Positions 24,245 through 34,651 of a stretch of DNA of 64,000 bases are shown here, piece after piece. The notes under the pieces are model-generated. The model was not told where the DNA came from. It did no database searches and worked only from the letters and a program-made list of their open reading frames with translations. How positions within the stretch are numbered: the first letter of the stretch is position 1; each line of letters starts with the position of its first letter. Origin of the DNA: Phialocephala subalpina (taxonomy: Eukaryota > Ascomycota > Leotiomycetes > Helotiales > Mollisiaceae); assembly GCA_900073065.1 (NCBI GenBank), contig FJOG01000021.1, forward strand, positions 320,011-384,010, written 5' to 3'. A program made the translations under genes and the position numbers.

Positions 24245-25170
24245 ATGCATTTCCCTGCGTAAGAGTCTCCCGGCAATCTTCAGGCTGAAGCACTACTAAT
24301 CACAAATCAGATCAAGAATGTCTTTTCTCAAGTCCCTCTCCGGAATACTGTCGATGACAAGCTGCGTTCGAGCACTTGTCCCAACAATCTCAGGATACAC
24401 TCTAACTTGGAGCGACGAATTCATTGGCACAGCAAACAGTCTGCCCTCTACCGCAAACTGGATCATTGACACAGGAACCCAATACGAAGGCGGTCCCGCC
24501 AACTGGGGCACAGGGGAAACGCAAGTCTACACCAGCAAGCCTGAAAACCTAGCTCTCAGCGGAAATGGCACACTTGTCATCACACCAATCAAACACAACG
24601 CAAAGATTTCCTTGCGGCCCAAGGAAAGAAGATGCGCATCTAAGCTAGTATCTCCATGCCGGACGTATCTGGCACTGAAGCGTTGGGATACTGGCCTGCG
24701 TTCTGGACACTGGGTGGTGCATACCGTGGGAATTATCAGAATTGACTGCTATTGGAGAGTTTGATATAATGGAGAATGTGAATGGTATCAATAAGGTGTG
24801 GGGTGTGATCCATTGCGATGTCAACCCAGGTGGGGTGTGTAAAGAAACGGATGGGTTGTCTTCAAATTTGAAATGTCCGGGGACGTCATGTCAAGGGAAC
24901 TTCCACACCTACACTTTGGAGGTTGATCGGAGTGCTACTCCTGAGACGTTGAAATGGATGGTGGATGAGACTATTTTCCATGCTATCACCGAGACGCTGC
25001 TTAGTGCGACTATATGGGCAAATGCAGTCCATCAGGGTCATTTTGTTCTGATCAACCTGGCGATGGGTGGTGCGTTTCCGAACAACAATCATGGGGGCTC
25101 GACGCCACTTGCGACCACTGTATCCGGGAAACCACTAAGGGTGGAATATGTTGCTGTGTACAATGGCTAG
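24245..25170 (+). pseudogene. GH16 endo-1,3(4)-beta-glucanase pseudogene
   Basis: Exon 1 is tiny (24245-24258), followed by a 52 nt intron (24259-24310). The main frame starts with a signal-peptide-like segment and continues as a GH16 laminarinase-type enzyme (GYTLTWSDEFIGT, YEGGPANWGTGETQVYT). Near 24600 coding identity jumps to another frame, where GKKMRI-stop-ASISMPDV is readable; that TAA is at 24641-24643. A further single-base loss near 24743 moves it to a third frame. This third frame carries the catalytic motif EFDIMENVNG (ExDxxE intact) and runs to 25170. A deletion with frameshift, a nonsense codon and a second frameshift together mean no full enzyme can be made. The family normally hydrolyses beta-glucans outside the cell. 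Confidence 0.8.
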
Positions 25171-25294
25171 TTGTAGGAGATATAGAGAAATGACCGAGAA
25201 AAACTAGGCAAATCAATAGAAAAAAAAGCGGTTTCAAATAATTTCATGTTGCAGAACCGTTTGCTGCAACATGTTCACCAAACTCTTGTCGCCT

Positions 25295-26124
25295 TCACAA
25301 TTCCAGCAGAGGATACTTGGTCGTATTCTCAAGCATCACCCTCCAAGTCTCTTCAAGACCCAATGGTTGTACCTCCGGAAACTTCTCATTATCATATGGT
25401 CTAGGAAGGAGTGTGCTTCCTGTGCCTTGAATGACTTGATGGGAAACTGCAAGCTCGGCATCGACATCTCCCGTCTCAATTGCCTATGTGCTAATTAGAG
25501 AAGCTCAATAAAGTGACTGAGACGCACTCACCTTCTTTTGATTTGCTCTAGCTTCCTCAACCGATTTGTAAGTGACAGTCCCGGATTTTCTTTAAGGTTG
25601 AGAAGATCGTCGTCCAAGAAAAGTTCCGCCGACGAAGCGATATGTGCGTTCTTGTGTAGTAGGAGGATCCAACAATGTGGAAACAAGGAACTTGACAGCA
25701 CTATCTCATAGCTTAAATTAATTGTCTGAATTAATGCGAATTTTAAAGCATGCTACGTCTGGATTTCTTGCTTACTCATTGGTGGCTAGCAAGGACTGTT
25801 CCATTTCAGGCTTCCCCACAATATGCGCGATATGCGTCTTCATGTCAATGCCAAAATGTGGCGTCGGAGCCCACTCAGTGAACCACCCACAGGTGAAGTA
25901 CGTATATCCAAATTGTGGGTTCTCTGCAGATACCTTCTTCAGGTTACTGCGAGTAATGACTTTGTCGCGGTAGTATCGTTCGTTCCAATTGTCTCCTACG
26001 GTGAGGTCTGCACCGAATTCGGAGGGGTAGAAATGTTCCACGCCTGCTGACGAGGCGGTATCTATGATGGAGGGTTGGTTCTTTATGGCGTGGTTTCCGA
26101 GGCAGGCTATGACGACTTGGAAGC
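25295..26124 (-). pseudogene. NmrA-like/isoflavone-reductase-type oxidoreductase, 5'-truncated pseudogene
   Basis: Read on the minus strand, the sequence gives FQVVIACLGNHAIKNQPSI and then VEHFYPSEFGADLTVG. After an intron it gives AVKFLVSTLLDPPTTQERTY and VGGTF, then TYKSVEEA and, after another intron, PRPYDNEKFPEVQPLGLEE. This is the NmrA-like NAD(P)-binding family. The N-terminal Rossmann start (GxxGxxG) is absent: upstream sequence to 26460 shows no family resemblance. Within the C-terminal part, a stretch of single-base losses shifts the frame and creates a TAA near 25592-25594. It converges tail to tail with the broken GH16 gene, 124 bp away. Substrate cannot be inferred. Confidence 0.72.
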
Positions 26125-27330
26125 CTGATGAACTTTAGCACACGTATCAAAGGTGATGGAGAGGAAGGGTTTTTGCCTTTGGGGACGAGTTGTACGATGA
26201 GATGCCAAAGAATTGTAGGGAAATCCACTGCTCGTATTTGGTAACACATATAGAACATAGTGCTTGAAAGCAAGCGAGAATTCCGAGTTGTAAAACGAGA
26301 TACAGGGCCGTATTTGGGACAAGGTGGGAAGGAGGGGTCGTTCAACTTGAAGCCGCTTGCATTTATTTCAGGCCTTGCCGGTTTTGGAAGGTGCTGACTG
26401 ACTTGCGAAGTAATTGCGGTGAAGCATATCGGATAGTTTGCAAAGAGACACGATCTGAAATCTGCGTAGATTGGTTCGAGAGTTGACGCTGCACCCAGGA
26501 AGAAGAAAGGGGTCGGATGAGGCGAGGTCAGAGTCGCGTGTTTACCCCACTTGCTGCTTTCGGATTGGCTCGAGTGACGAGAAATTTACCTCGCGGCTTC
26601 CTTCTTTTCACCTCTTCGCATGGAAACCCTCCAACCTTTACAGCAACCCCAATAATCCAGCCGAGAAGCGACAAGCTCGAACGATTCGGACGCTCGTGAA
26701 TTTGATACGCTACTTTCGAGGCTCTGCAACACCATTTTCGCACGCGTCTACGGTCACTCACGCTTTGTACAGCTCAAAACCTGTTAAGCCTGATTTTCCT
26801 TGCGACGAGCAGATGAGAGTAGCATGGCACCATCTTTAGAAATCGCTTCATTCTTCGTTGAAGCTAACTTGTTTCATGGCGTTGGGCAATTGGTCCAGAT
26901 GACGAGGTCTCATGCCTCGACCGCGCGAGCTTTATTCTGCTTGACAAACCTTTGCAATTGTTTGTTTGCACAAACTTGTTTTGTATGCTTCATTCTTTCT
27001 AAATCATGGGATACTATCACAAGTGCAGCCGCACTGGGCTTGTGGAGCATTACACCTCAGTCTTGCCATGCACGAGACTCGCAATATCACCCCTTCGCAC
27101 CCATTGCCTTCTGTCTTCCTATCTCAAATCGCGCACCTGATAGCATCAATCTGCGATATGCTATTTCCGAAGATGTCAAAGCAAACACTCTCTTGAAATA
27201 TTCATGTCTATAAAGTCCTTCCAATTCGGTACGAAGTATATTTCAGAAGCTAAGTCTGAAGTGATATGCTTCAAGACTGTCAAGGGAGATCAACGTCCTT
27301 TTGTATTCTGCGTTCCCTGTCTGCTTCATC
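26125..27330. other. Intergenic, no gene seen
   Basis: About 1.2 kb with overlapping short frames and no recognisable domain. The right half is the promoter and leader of the Argonaute gene. Confidence 0.5.
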
Positions 27331-30300
27331 ATGTCAAATCGTAAAGGTTCTGGCAACGCCGGAGCTGGTGGCGGCAACTCTGACTGTCCATTTTGCGGCA
27401 AGGCGAAGCCAGATCACGAGCCAATTGCGTGCAACAGCCGGAAAGGATGCGCGAAGTGTGGCACCCCCGAGGACCATAAGGCGTCCGCGTGCAATGAGCC
27501 ATACTTTCCTTACCATTCACAACTTTGTGATGGCTGCCTCGCTCCCAATCACGAATACTCCGAGTGCCATCTGAAGATTGAAGCTCCCTGCAGGTTATGT
27601 GGTCATGGAGGCCATACTCCAACACAACTGAAGAAGGGAGGCTGTCCACTTCTGAAAGGACAGAAAGATCAAATGGACCTCCCTGATGAAATCACCGATC
27701 AGTTCACGAAGAGTTATCGACAGAAGTACCTCGAGAGAGCAGTGATGGCATCCAAGACTTCGTCATCTCCGAAAGGCTCGCCATCAAAGTCATCGAACAC
27801 TCTCAAGATATCGCTTCCGGACAGATCGACTCCTTCCAAAGTTGTGTCTCCGAAAGGCTCGCCAGGAAAACAGGCGCTCGAAGAAGACAGCGAAGAAGTA
27901 GACCCATTTGCTGCCCAGCGGAAAAATTGGCGCACCGCCGAGCTGAATCTTGCTCAACTTCCAAATCGCACGGATCAGAAAACAAGCATCTCGGGCACTT
28001 CGGACGTCAAAGCCAATTTCTTTGCGATACAGGTCACGCCGCAAAAGGCCCCAAATCAGCTCCACAAGTACAGCATCACTGTCGAGTACCAAAAGACCCA
28101 GGCTGCTCAAACTTCAACTCCAGAAGGGGAAAATGCAGACACCGATCTTGACACTACAGAGAGGCGAAAGATCAAACGAGAGAGAAGGCGCTTTCTGATT
28201 GAAAGATACTTCGAACACAATGTTCCTTCGGCGGTTCATTGGGTTACGGACTTTGACTCTGTTGTTGTTTCAGTGGGACCACTGTATCCGAAAGAAAGGC
28301 TAGGACGGGTGATCTCAGCGCGTGACTTGAGTGGTAACACCGCAACTTCTCGCCCATCTCCTATCGAGCTCTTAGTCAGTGTGAACAGCATCCAGGATGA
28401 CAGTCACGTCGACTTCGAGAGCTTGAAAAAGTACGTGAGCAGCAAAGAACCCATCACAAATTTCAATGAGCAGCTCAAGGTGCTCAATATCATCTCCTGG
28501 AAAAACATCAATGATAACAACTACCTGGGAACTCGGGTGGGAAGCAAATTCTACCCCGAGTCTGCTGCAGAGAAACAGGTGAGGAAGAGTGTCGAGGAGA
28601 AAGAATTGTACAATATCCGGCCAGGATTTTTCTCATCGATGCGGCCAGGAGACGGCTCAATCTTGCTGAACGTCAATACGGTCTGCTCAGCTTTCTACTC
28701 GCCTATCAACCTCCAGACATGGATGCGGTCGTGCTGGAACGGCATACATCCCAAATCACGCGACTTCAAATTGAAGCTGAAGGGAGTCCGTGTTACGCTG
28801 AAGTTGCACAGTAATAGTCGCCAATGGAACATCTTTGATATCAGCGACAAAATTGCTCACGATACCAAGTTTCCTGACACGGAGCCCAAGACTCGCGTCA
28901 CAGACCACCTGAATAAGAGTAAGCTATTCTATCTTGCAGAATTTTGGGAGTGCCAAGCTGACGATCCAAGCCTATCCTTCATATCGTTCCACCATTGAAA
29001 ACAGGAATTCTTTCTGTATCAACGTCGGAGGCGCAAACAAAAAGACCTGGTATCCAGCTGATCAATTGATCATTGTCGATGGACAGATCGCCAAAGACGT
29101 GATGGAAGGCAAATATGCTAAGGATATGGTGAACAAGGCGGCGAAGAGACCGCAGCAGAACAAGAACTCCATCATGTCTCTAGGGCTTCGCGACCTGGGT
29201 CTTAGCCCACTGTCGAACCACTATCAGGTAAAGTTGGCAGAATACCAGATGCCCGGACTCGAGAACTGATAATTTTTAGGCTTTTGGGGTGAAGCCTGTT
29301 CTGAAGAATAATGCCATGGCGATGGTAGAATTCCAAGCACCGAGGCTGTCGGCTCCCAAGCTTCTGTTTGCTGATCCTAAACCCGCACTTGGCATCTACG
29401 AAGGGTCATGGAACCTGATTGACGTCAAATCTTTTGCTGGACAAGGTACAGCATGCAACAACCTCGTCGTACTCGCATTTTTGGACTATTCTGTCGAAAT
29501 CTGGATCCCCGAGCAGAAGAGGGCCAAAACAGTTCAAGAATTCCGGTCAGATATCGAGCAATCAGTAACTGCCCTTCAAACTGCTATCAACAAGTACGGA
29601 CTGACCCAACCGATGGTGAAATGGGGCCATTCCAAACCACCCGATCTAAAGCTGAGAGATGGATTTCGAGCCAAGAGTCAGAAAGCGCTTGAGGATGCGT
29701 TCCAAGCACTCAATATGACACCCGAATCCATCTCCATGATGCTGGTGATCTTGCCGAAGAGAGATCTGAGGTTCTATGCGGAGGTCAAAAGATGGGCTGA
29801 TTGCGTCCAGGGAATCCCATGCGCATGCGTTACGCAGGAGAAGCTCCTGAAACTCATACCGTCGACACAACGTGTCAAAGGGAAGATAGAAGAAGTAAAG
29901 GCCGACAAATCGCTGGAGGCGAATATCTGGCAAGTCAAACTTGTCTCGAGCTCTCGTTGCATATACTAATTTTAGATAGTTTGAAGATAAACGCCAAATT
30001 GAAAGGAACAAGCCACAATATCGAGACCAGTGGTTTTGCCAAGGAGCGACTAGCTTCAGGCGTCGTACCAAGTACGATGATTGTTGGAGCTGATGTTACA
30101 CATCCGTCCAAGAATCTGGAGTACTGTCCCTCGATTGCAGGCATTGTTGCCACGGAGTATGATGGATCCAGCCATTACCTAGGTTCTGCTCGACTTCAGA
30201 CTGGCCGTCAAGAGGTATGCCAAGATTTCAAGTTTCAGACAACAGCTAACCAATGATTCAGTATATCGAGGACTTGACTGGAATGATGTGTGAGAGGGTT

Positions 30301-31138
30301 AAGGCCTGGTTTTTCAACAAGGATAAGCAAAACCCGAACAAGGCGCAAGGAAAGGAGCGACTCCCGAAAAACATCCTCTTCTATCGTGACGGTGTCAGCG
30401 AAAGTCAGTATGGCATGGTCGCCCATGAAGAGAAGAGCCAGATATTCCAAGGGTGCCAGAAGGCCCTGGATGATCTTAAGCTTGACTTGACCAACAAGAT
30501 AGAGAGGAGCGTTACCTGGGCCCCGAAGATTACCTTGATCGTTGTCACGAAACGACATCATGCTCGTTTCTATCCGGCAGCATTTTCTTATAATCCTGGA
30601 GATCGCAAGGCGGACCCGAACTTGCTTGCTGGAACAATGGTGGACAAGACGATCATTGACCCACATCTCTGGAACTTCTACCTCCAGAGTCACCACAGCG
30701 CGCTAGGTACTGCGAAAGGAGCCCACTATGTGGTTATCTTCAACGACGAGCCTAAGTACACGGCTGGCGAGATACAGAGGATTGTAAGTGGATTGATCGC
30801 CATGCACGACCTAGCTTCTATACTAACAACCTGCCTAGACGAATAACCTCTGCTACACAGGCCAGCGTGCCACGAAATTACTTTCGGTTTGTACTCCAGC
30901 TCAGTACGCAGACTTCCTCTGTGACCGGCTGAGATGCTATATGAAGCCTGTATGGGAAGGCTCTTACAGTATCCTAATTGAGAAGGACGACAAGGAGAAG
31001 CCTGTTCTGGACGAGAACGGGTTACCGAAGTACGTCGCTGACTACAAGGCTGACACACACCTCTGGAAGACATCTGCGGCAAGTGCGAATGGTAACCCAT
31101 GGGGTGCGAGATTAGACAACTTCATGTTCTATCTCTGA
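27331..31138 (+). CDS. Argonaute (QDE-2-like) with N-terminal zinc-knuckle array
   Basis: Exons 27331-28918, 28971-29227, 29280-29929, 29980-30214, 30262-30783 and 30839-31138 give 1,183 aa. Argonautes bind small RNAs and slice complementary RNA in RNA interference (quelling in fungi). The start is the ATG at 27331. Residues 19-105 hold four Cys/His modules: CX2CX6HX4C (19-34), CX2CX5HX4C (40-54), the canonical zinc knuckle CX2CX4HX4C (66-79) and CX2CX4HX9C (87-105). A Ser/Pro-rich linker follows, then Argonaute N, L1, PAZ (to about 560), Mid and PIWI domains. The slicer tetrad is complete: D870 (GADVTHP), E910 (GRQE, at the exon 4/5 junction), D953 (FYRDGVSE) and H1065 (GAHY). The D870-E910 spacing of 40 residues equals that of human AGO2. 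Intron 29930-29979 uses a GC donor (GCAAGT), needed to give NICLKINAKL. The zinc-knuckle fusion is unusual for an Argonaute. Confidence 0.94.
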
Positions 31139-32349
31139 AAAGTACTGGCCTCTCTGGATCAATGGGGGTAAATTGTTCTGTTCTGTTTTCACACAAGCGC
31201 TTGGTGTTGGAATTCCATGCGAGCAGGTTAGCGTTTGTGTATTTTCGTTTCCGGTCTGCTTATTATTTATCTCTCGTCATGATGATTTACTTAGACTTGG
31301 TTTGGACGTTGGTATTCGAATTTTGAAGATGGTAATGGCTTTTAGTGGAATTTCTCATTGTCGTTGGTTGGGCTTGGAAGTTTGCATGAGAGTTCTTGAG
31401 GTCTGTTGGTCGTGCGAGGTTTTGCCTTTCTAGATAATGGTCGCGAAGCAATTGATCCTTTCAACCCAAAACTAGCCAGATCAAAAAATTGCCTTGTAGA
31501 TGGAGAGGGGCGTATTGGAAGAGAGCCAGGAGACGATGCATCTGGTGGGTGAGCGAAGAGGAGGAGCAGCTTTTGAGATTGATTAAAACGAATTCTAAAA
31601 GTGACCGTGCAGCAGGTCACAATAAAGAAACTCAAAAAGAACAATGAGTAATATAGCCCTGACCGCTTCATAAACTAATAGAGTTGTAAGAACAATGCCT
31701 CTGTCTGGAAAAGGGGGTTGGGGTTGGTTGAGGGTTGTTAGAGCCTGAGGCAGCAATACTTACTCCAAACTGCCATAACTGCGTCGTCGGTGTCCGTAGA
31801 AAGTAACCTCATCTCTAAATCTCATAATGAACGAGTTGAGATTTCACACATGCTCATGAGGCAACGATGCGCCCACGACCGATTCTTACCCCGAATTGAG
31901 ACGGATCTTATTCATAAAAGGTACGCGACTTACATTGATGATTCTTTTCATGATACATCGTCTTCTGGAGAGCAGAATATGAAGGAAACATTGCTTCGCA
32001 GGCGGGGAGATATCGCACCTCAACATTCTTTGAGCTCAAGTCATTGAATTTGAGACGATTGTTTATCCGAAGTAAAAAATTCATCGTTAGCGTCGGCATC
32101 TACCGGACAACGTTCGAGGATTTTATTCAATTCATGGCTGACTTTTACTCAAACAGTGAGAGTGCTTTCACGTCACAACCTCGACCGACAAGAAAAACCG
32201 ACAACAATTCTTCCCATCTTAATCGCCTACTCAAAGATTCTTTGCTTCGCTTCTACTAGGCTTGAGTGCAAAGAGCCTCGTCGAGGATATCAAACCTGCG
32301 AATAAACTACTACCGCCGCAATTTCGAGCCTCGCAACCCCACCAACACG
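31139..32349. other. Intergenic, no gene seen
   Basis: About 1.2 kb between the Argonaute stop and the BTB-bromodomain start. Short frames only; the right end is pyrimidine-rich leader-like sequence. Confidence 0.5.
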
Positions 32350-33665
32350 ATGTCTTACCAAGGTGTTGATCTCACGGCCGACGCTGGTGAAGCCTCTGCT
32401 CCTGTCTCATGGCAGTACGTGTTCTCGACTCCTATCAATCTTCGCTTTCTAACACGCACAGCAACCCTCACCCAATCTTCGTCATCATCTTCGTTGGTCC
32501 AAATGAGATCCCCTTTGGTATCCAAAAAGATGTTCTTTGCGCGCAATCCCCTTACTACCGCGACCACTTCGCCCAAGATGGAATGGCCGATACCGTCGAA
32601 ATGGTTGTCAGACTTCCTGAATATGATGTTGAAACCTTCGGCTGCTTTCAAAACTTCATATACACTGGTCAAGTCTACGACAAGGCAGCTGGCAGAGTGA
32701 TTCCAGAGTACCCCACGTTGATGAATATCTGGAAGTTGGCTACGCATCTCAAGATGGCTCCCTTACGCGTTGCAGTTCTCGATGCCATGGCTGAGCGCCG
32801 TCATCTCACGTCCTGTATCCCAGGTACCCCGCTACTCATCGAGGCCTGGAAGCAGACAGAGGAAGGAAGTGGTTTGAGAATCATGCTCACTAGGTGGGCT
32901 GCGGAGCACAGTAAGCATCATCCCTCCCATATCTCTTTCAAGTTCAAGCTGATCATGAAAGTGCGCGCATCTCCTGAGAGCCGCAACGACTTCGCCAGAT
33001 CTCTGCCTCAAGAAATCCTCAGCGAGCTCGTCATCGTCATGAGTGATCTTCCCGCCGTCCCTGCATTTGGCGACCCAATCCCTCAAGTTCATTTCGCTCC
33101 CGCACAACCTGTTCATGGCCCCGAACCACCTCGTCCTACAAACAAGCGCAGCCGAAAGTCAGATACTGGTCCTCTCCCTGGTCCTGACGATGCCTTCGAA
33201 GTCAAGCCTGCGAAGAAGCAAGCCCGTAAATCTGAACCCAGCCGTCGAACCACGATCAACAGTCGAGCCGCCCAAGAAGTCATCCCCCTCACTCCCGAAA
33301 AGGATCTCGATTACTGCCGCGGTATGATCCATCGTATGGTCTCCGGACCTGGATACTGGACCCGCCTCGTCTCAAACTTCAAGCACCCCGTCGATCCCGT
33401 CGTTAACAACATGCCGAATTACTTCGCTGTCGTTAAGAAGCCAATGTGTTTGTTGGATATCAAGGCAAAGATGGACCGAAATGACTATAAAACTGCCCAG
33501 GAGTTCGAGGCCGATGTTCGTCAGATCTTTCAGAACTGTTATGAGTATTGGACTCAAGATGATTTGATCTTCAAGGAGTGTGAGAGATTTGAGAAGTACT
33601 TTAATGATCAATGGGCTGAGCGTCACAAGTACAACCCGAAGATCAAGACTGAGGTCATTGATTAG
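32350..33665 (+). CDS. BTB/POZ-bromodomain fusion protein
   Basis: Exons 32350-32414, 32462-32910 and 32962-33665 give 405 aa; the second intron (51 nt) is in frame and could be retained. Residues about 25-110 form a BTB/POZ domain (PFGIQKDVLCAQSPYYRDHF, then FIYTGQVYD), a dimerisation and cullin-3-adaptor fold. The middle (about 215-275) is basic and rich in Pro, Arg and Lys with a possible nuclear signal (NKRSRKS, KPAKKQARKS). Residues about 285-390 form a bromodomain: FKHPVDPVVNNMPNYF, then VVKKPMCLLDIKAKMD, then IFQNCYEYW. The Asn that hydrogen-bonds acetyl-lysine in canonical bromodomains (YN after NCY) is Trp (W368) here, so binding may be altered or lost. A nuclear chromatin or degradation-adaptor role is inference. 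Confidence 0.87.
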
Positions 33666-34651
33666 GTTCGTGATTTGATGAAGGGCTGGCTCTGTTTGCT
33701 TTGCGCTTGTGGTTAGTCTGAAGAATAATTTTTATGTGCATTGCAATGGGCGTATGGCGCATTTTGGCTTATGCTTTGAGTTTGTCTACTTCTCATAGCC
33801 TTGAGTTTGCATTGCATTTTGTTCCTTTTCTGTAATTTGCCGTTGCTCATGATGCCTCGTTGGTTCAATGTATGATAGTTGATGGACGGGAGGTGCTGAT
33901 TGTGGGAGGATTGTCGATGACTTGAAAGACAGGCCACTGATTGTGGAGGGAGACAGAATGGCGTGCGAGGTGATGTGCCGTGTACTGTTTGGGTGCCGGT
34001 ACCTATTGGTTCTCTAGCATGAAGCAATGAATAAACGTTACCTGACGACGGAAGTGTGAGAATGTAACTTCTACCTCTCAGTTGAACTTTGTTGTGATCT
34101 TACTCATCGCCTTCATCTCACTCTATGCCGAGGGCAATGTGTCGACGTGAATCAATCATCATTTATTCTAATCTAAGACAGGCAGATAAGCTCAACATAT
34201 CATCAGCGTTTATCTACAACCAGGAGTCTCAGCTGCCTCCTCATTTCTAGGCTCTGTACTTCATCGAACTCCCAATGCTCCAACTTTGTGGTGCAACCAT
34301 GCTTTTGATTCGAGTCTCCTTCGCCTCTATCGCCCAACTGTTTCACATTCCTATCCTCGTTTGCTTGACCTCCGAGCTCTTCGCCATGCTTTTCCAGAAA
34401 TTCTACTGTCTTGCTCCGGTTCCTCTCTGTCCAGACATCCGGGATCAATATGAATGCCAACATCTGCTTCCAATCAAGCCTTGCATCTACGACCCCTTCG
34501 CAGATCCAGGCGATAAGCCAATTCATTGATTAGCTTACCCCTTGATATATAAAAGGTGGAGGATTCTCTGTTCAAGACAGGTTGAACCACCTTCCCATTT
34601 AGTTCATGTTTAACTTCAATCAAGCTCAGAAATAGAACTTCTCCATCCGCG
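33666..34651. other. Intergenic, convergent 3' regions
   Basis: About 1 kb between the stops of the BTB-bromodomain gene (+) and the hydrolase-NACHT gene (-). No gene recognised. It probably holds the terminators of both. Confidence 0.5.

Noticed and set aside
26471..26839. 122-codon plus-strand frame before the Argonaute gene
   Set aside because: Composition and lack of any motif suggest chance; the Argonaute N-terminus does not connect to it.
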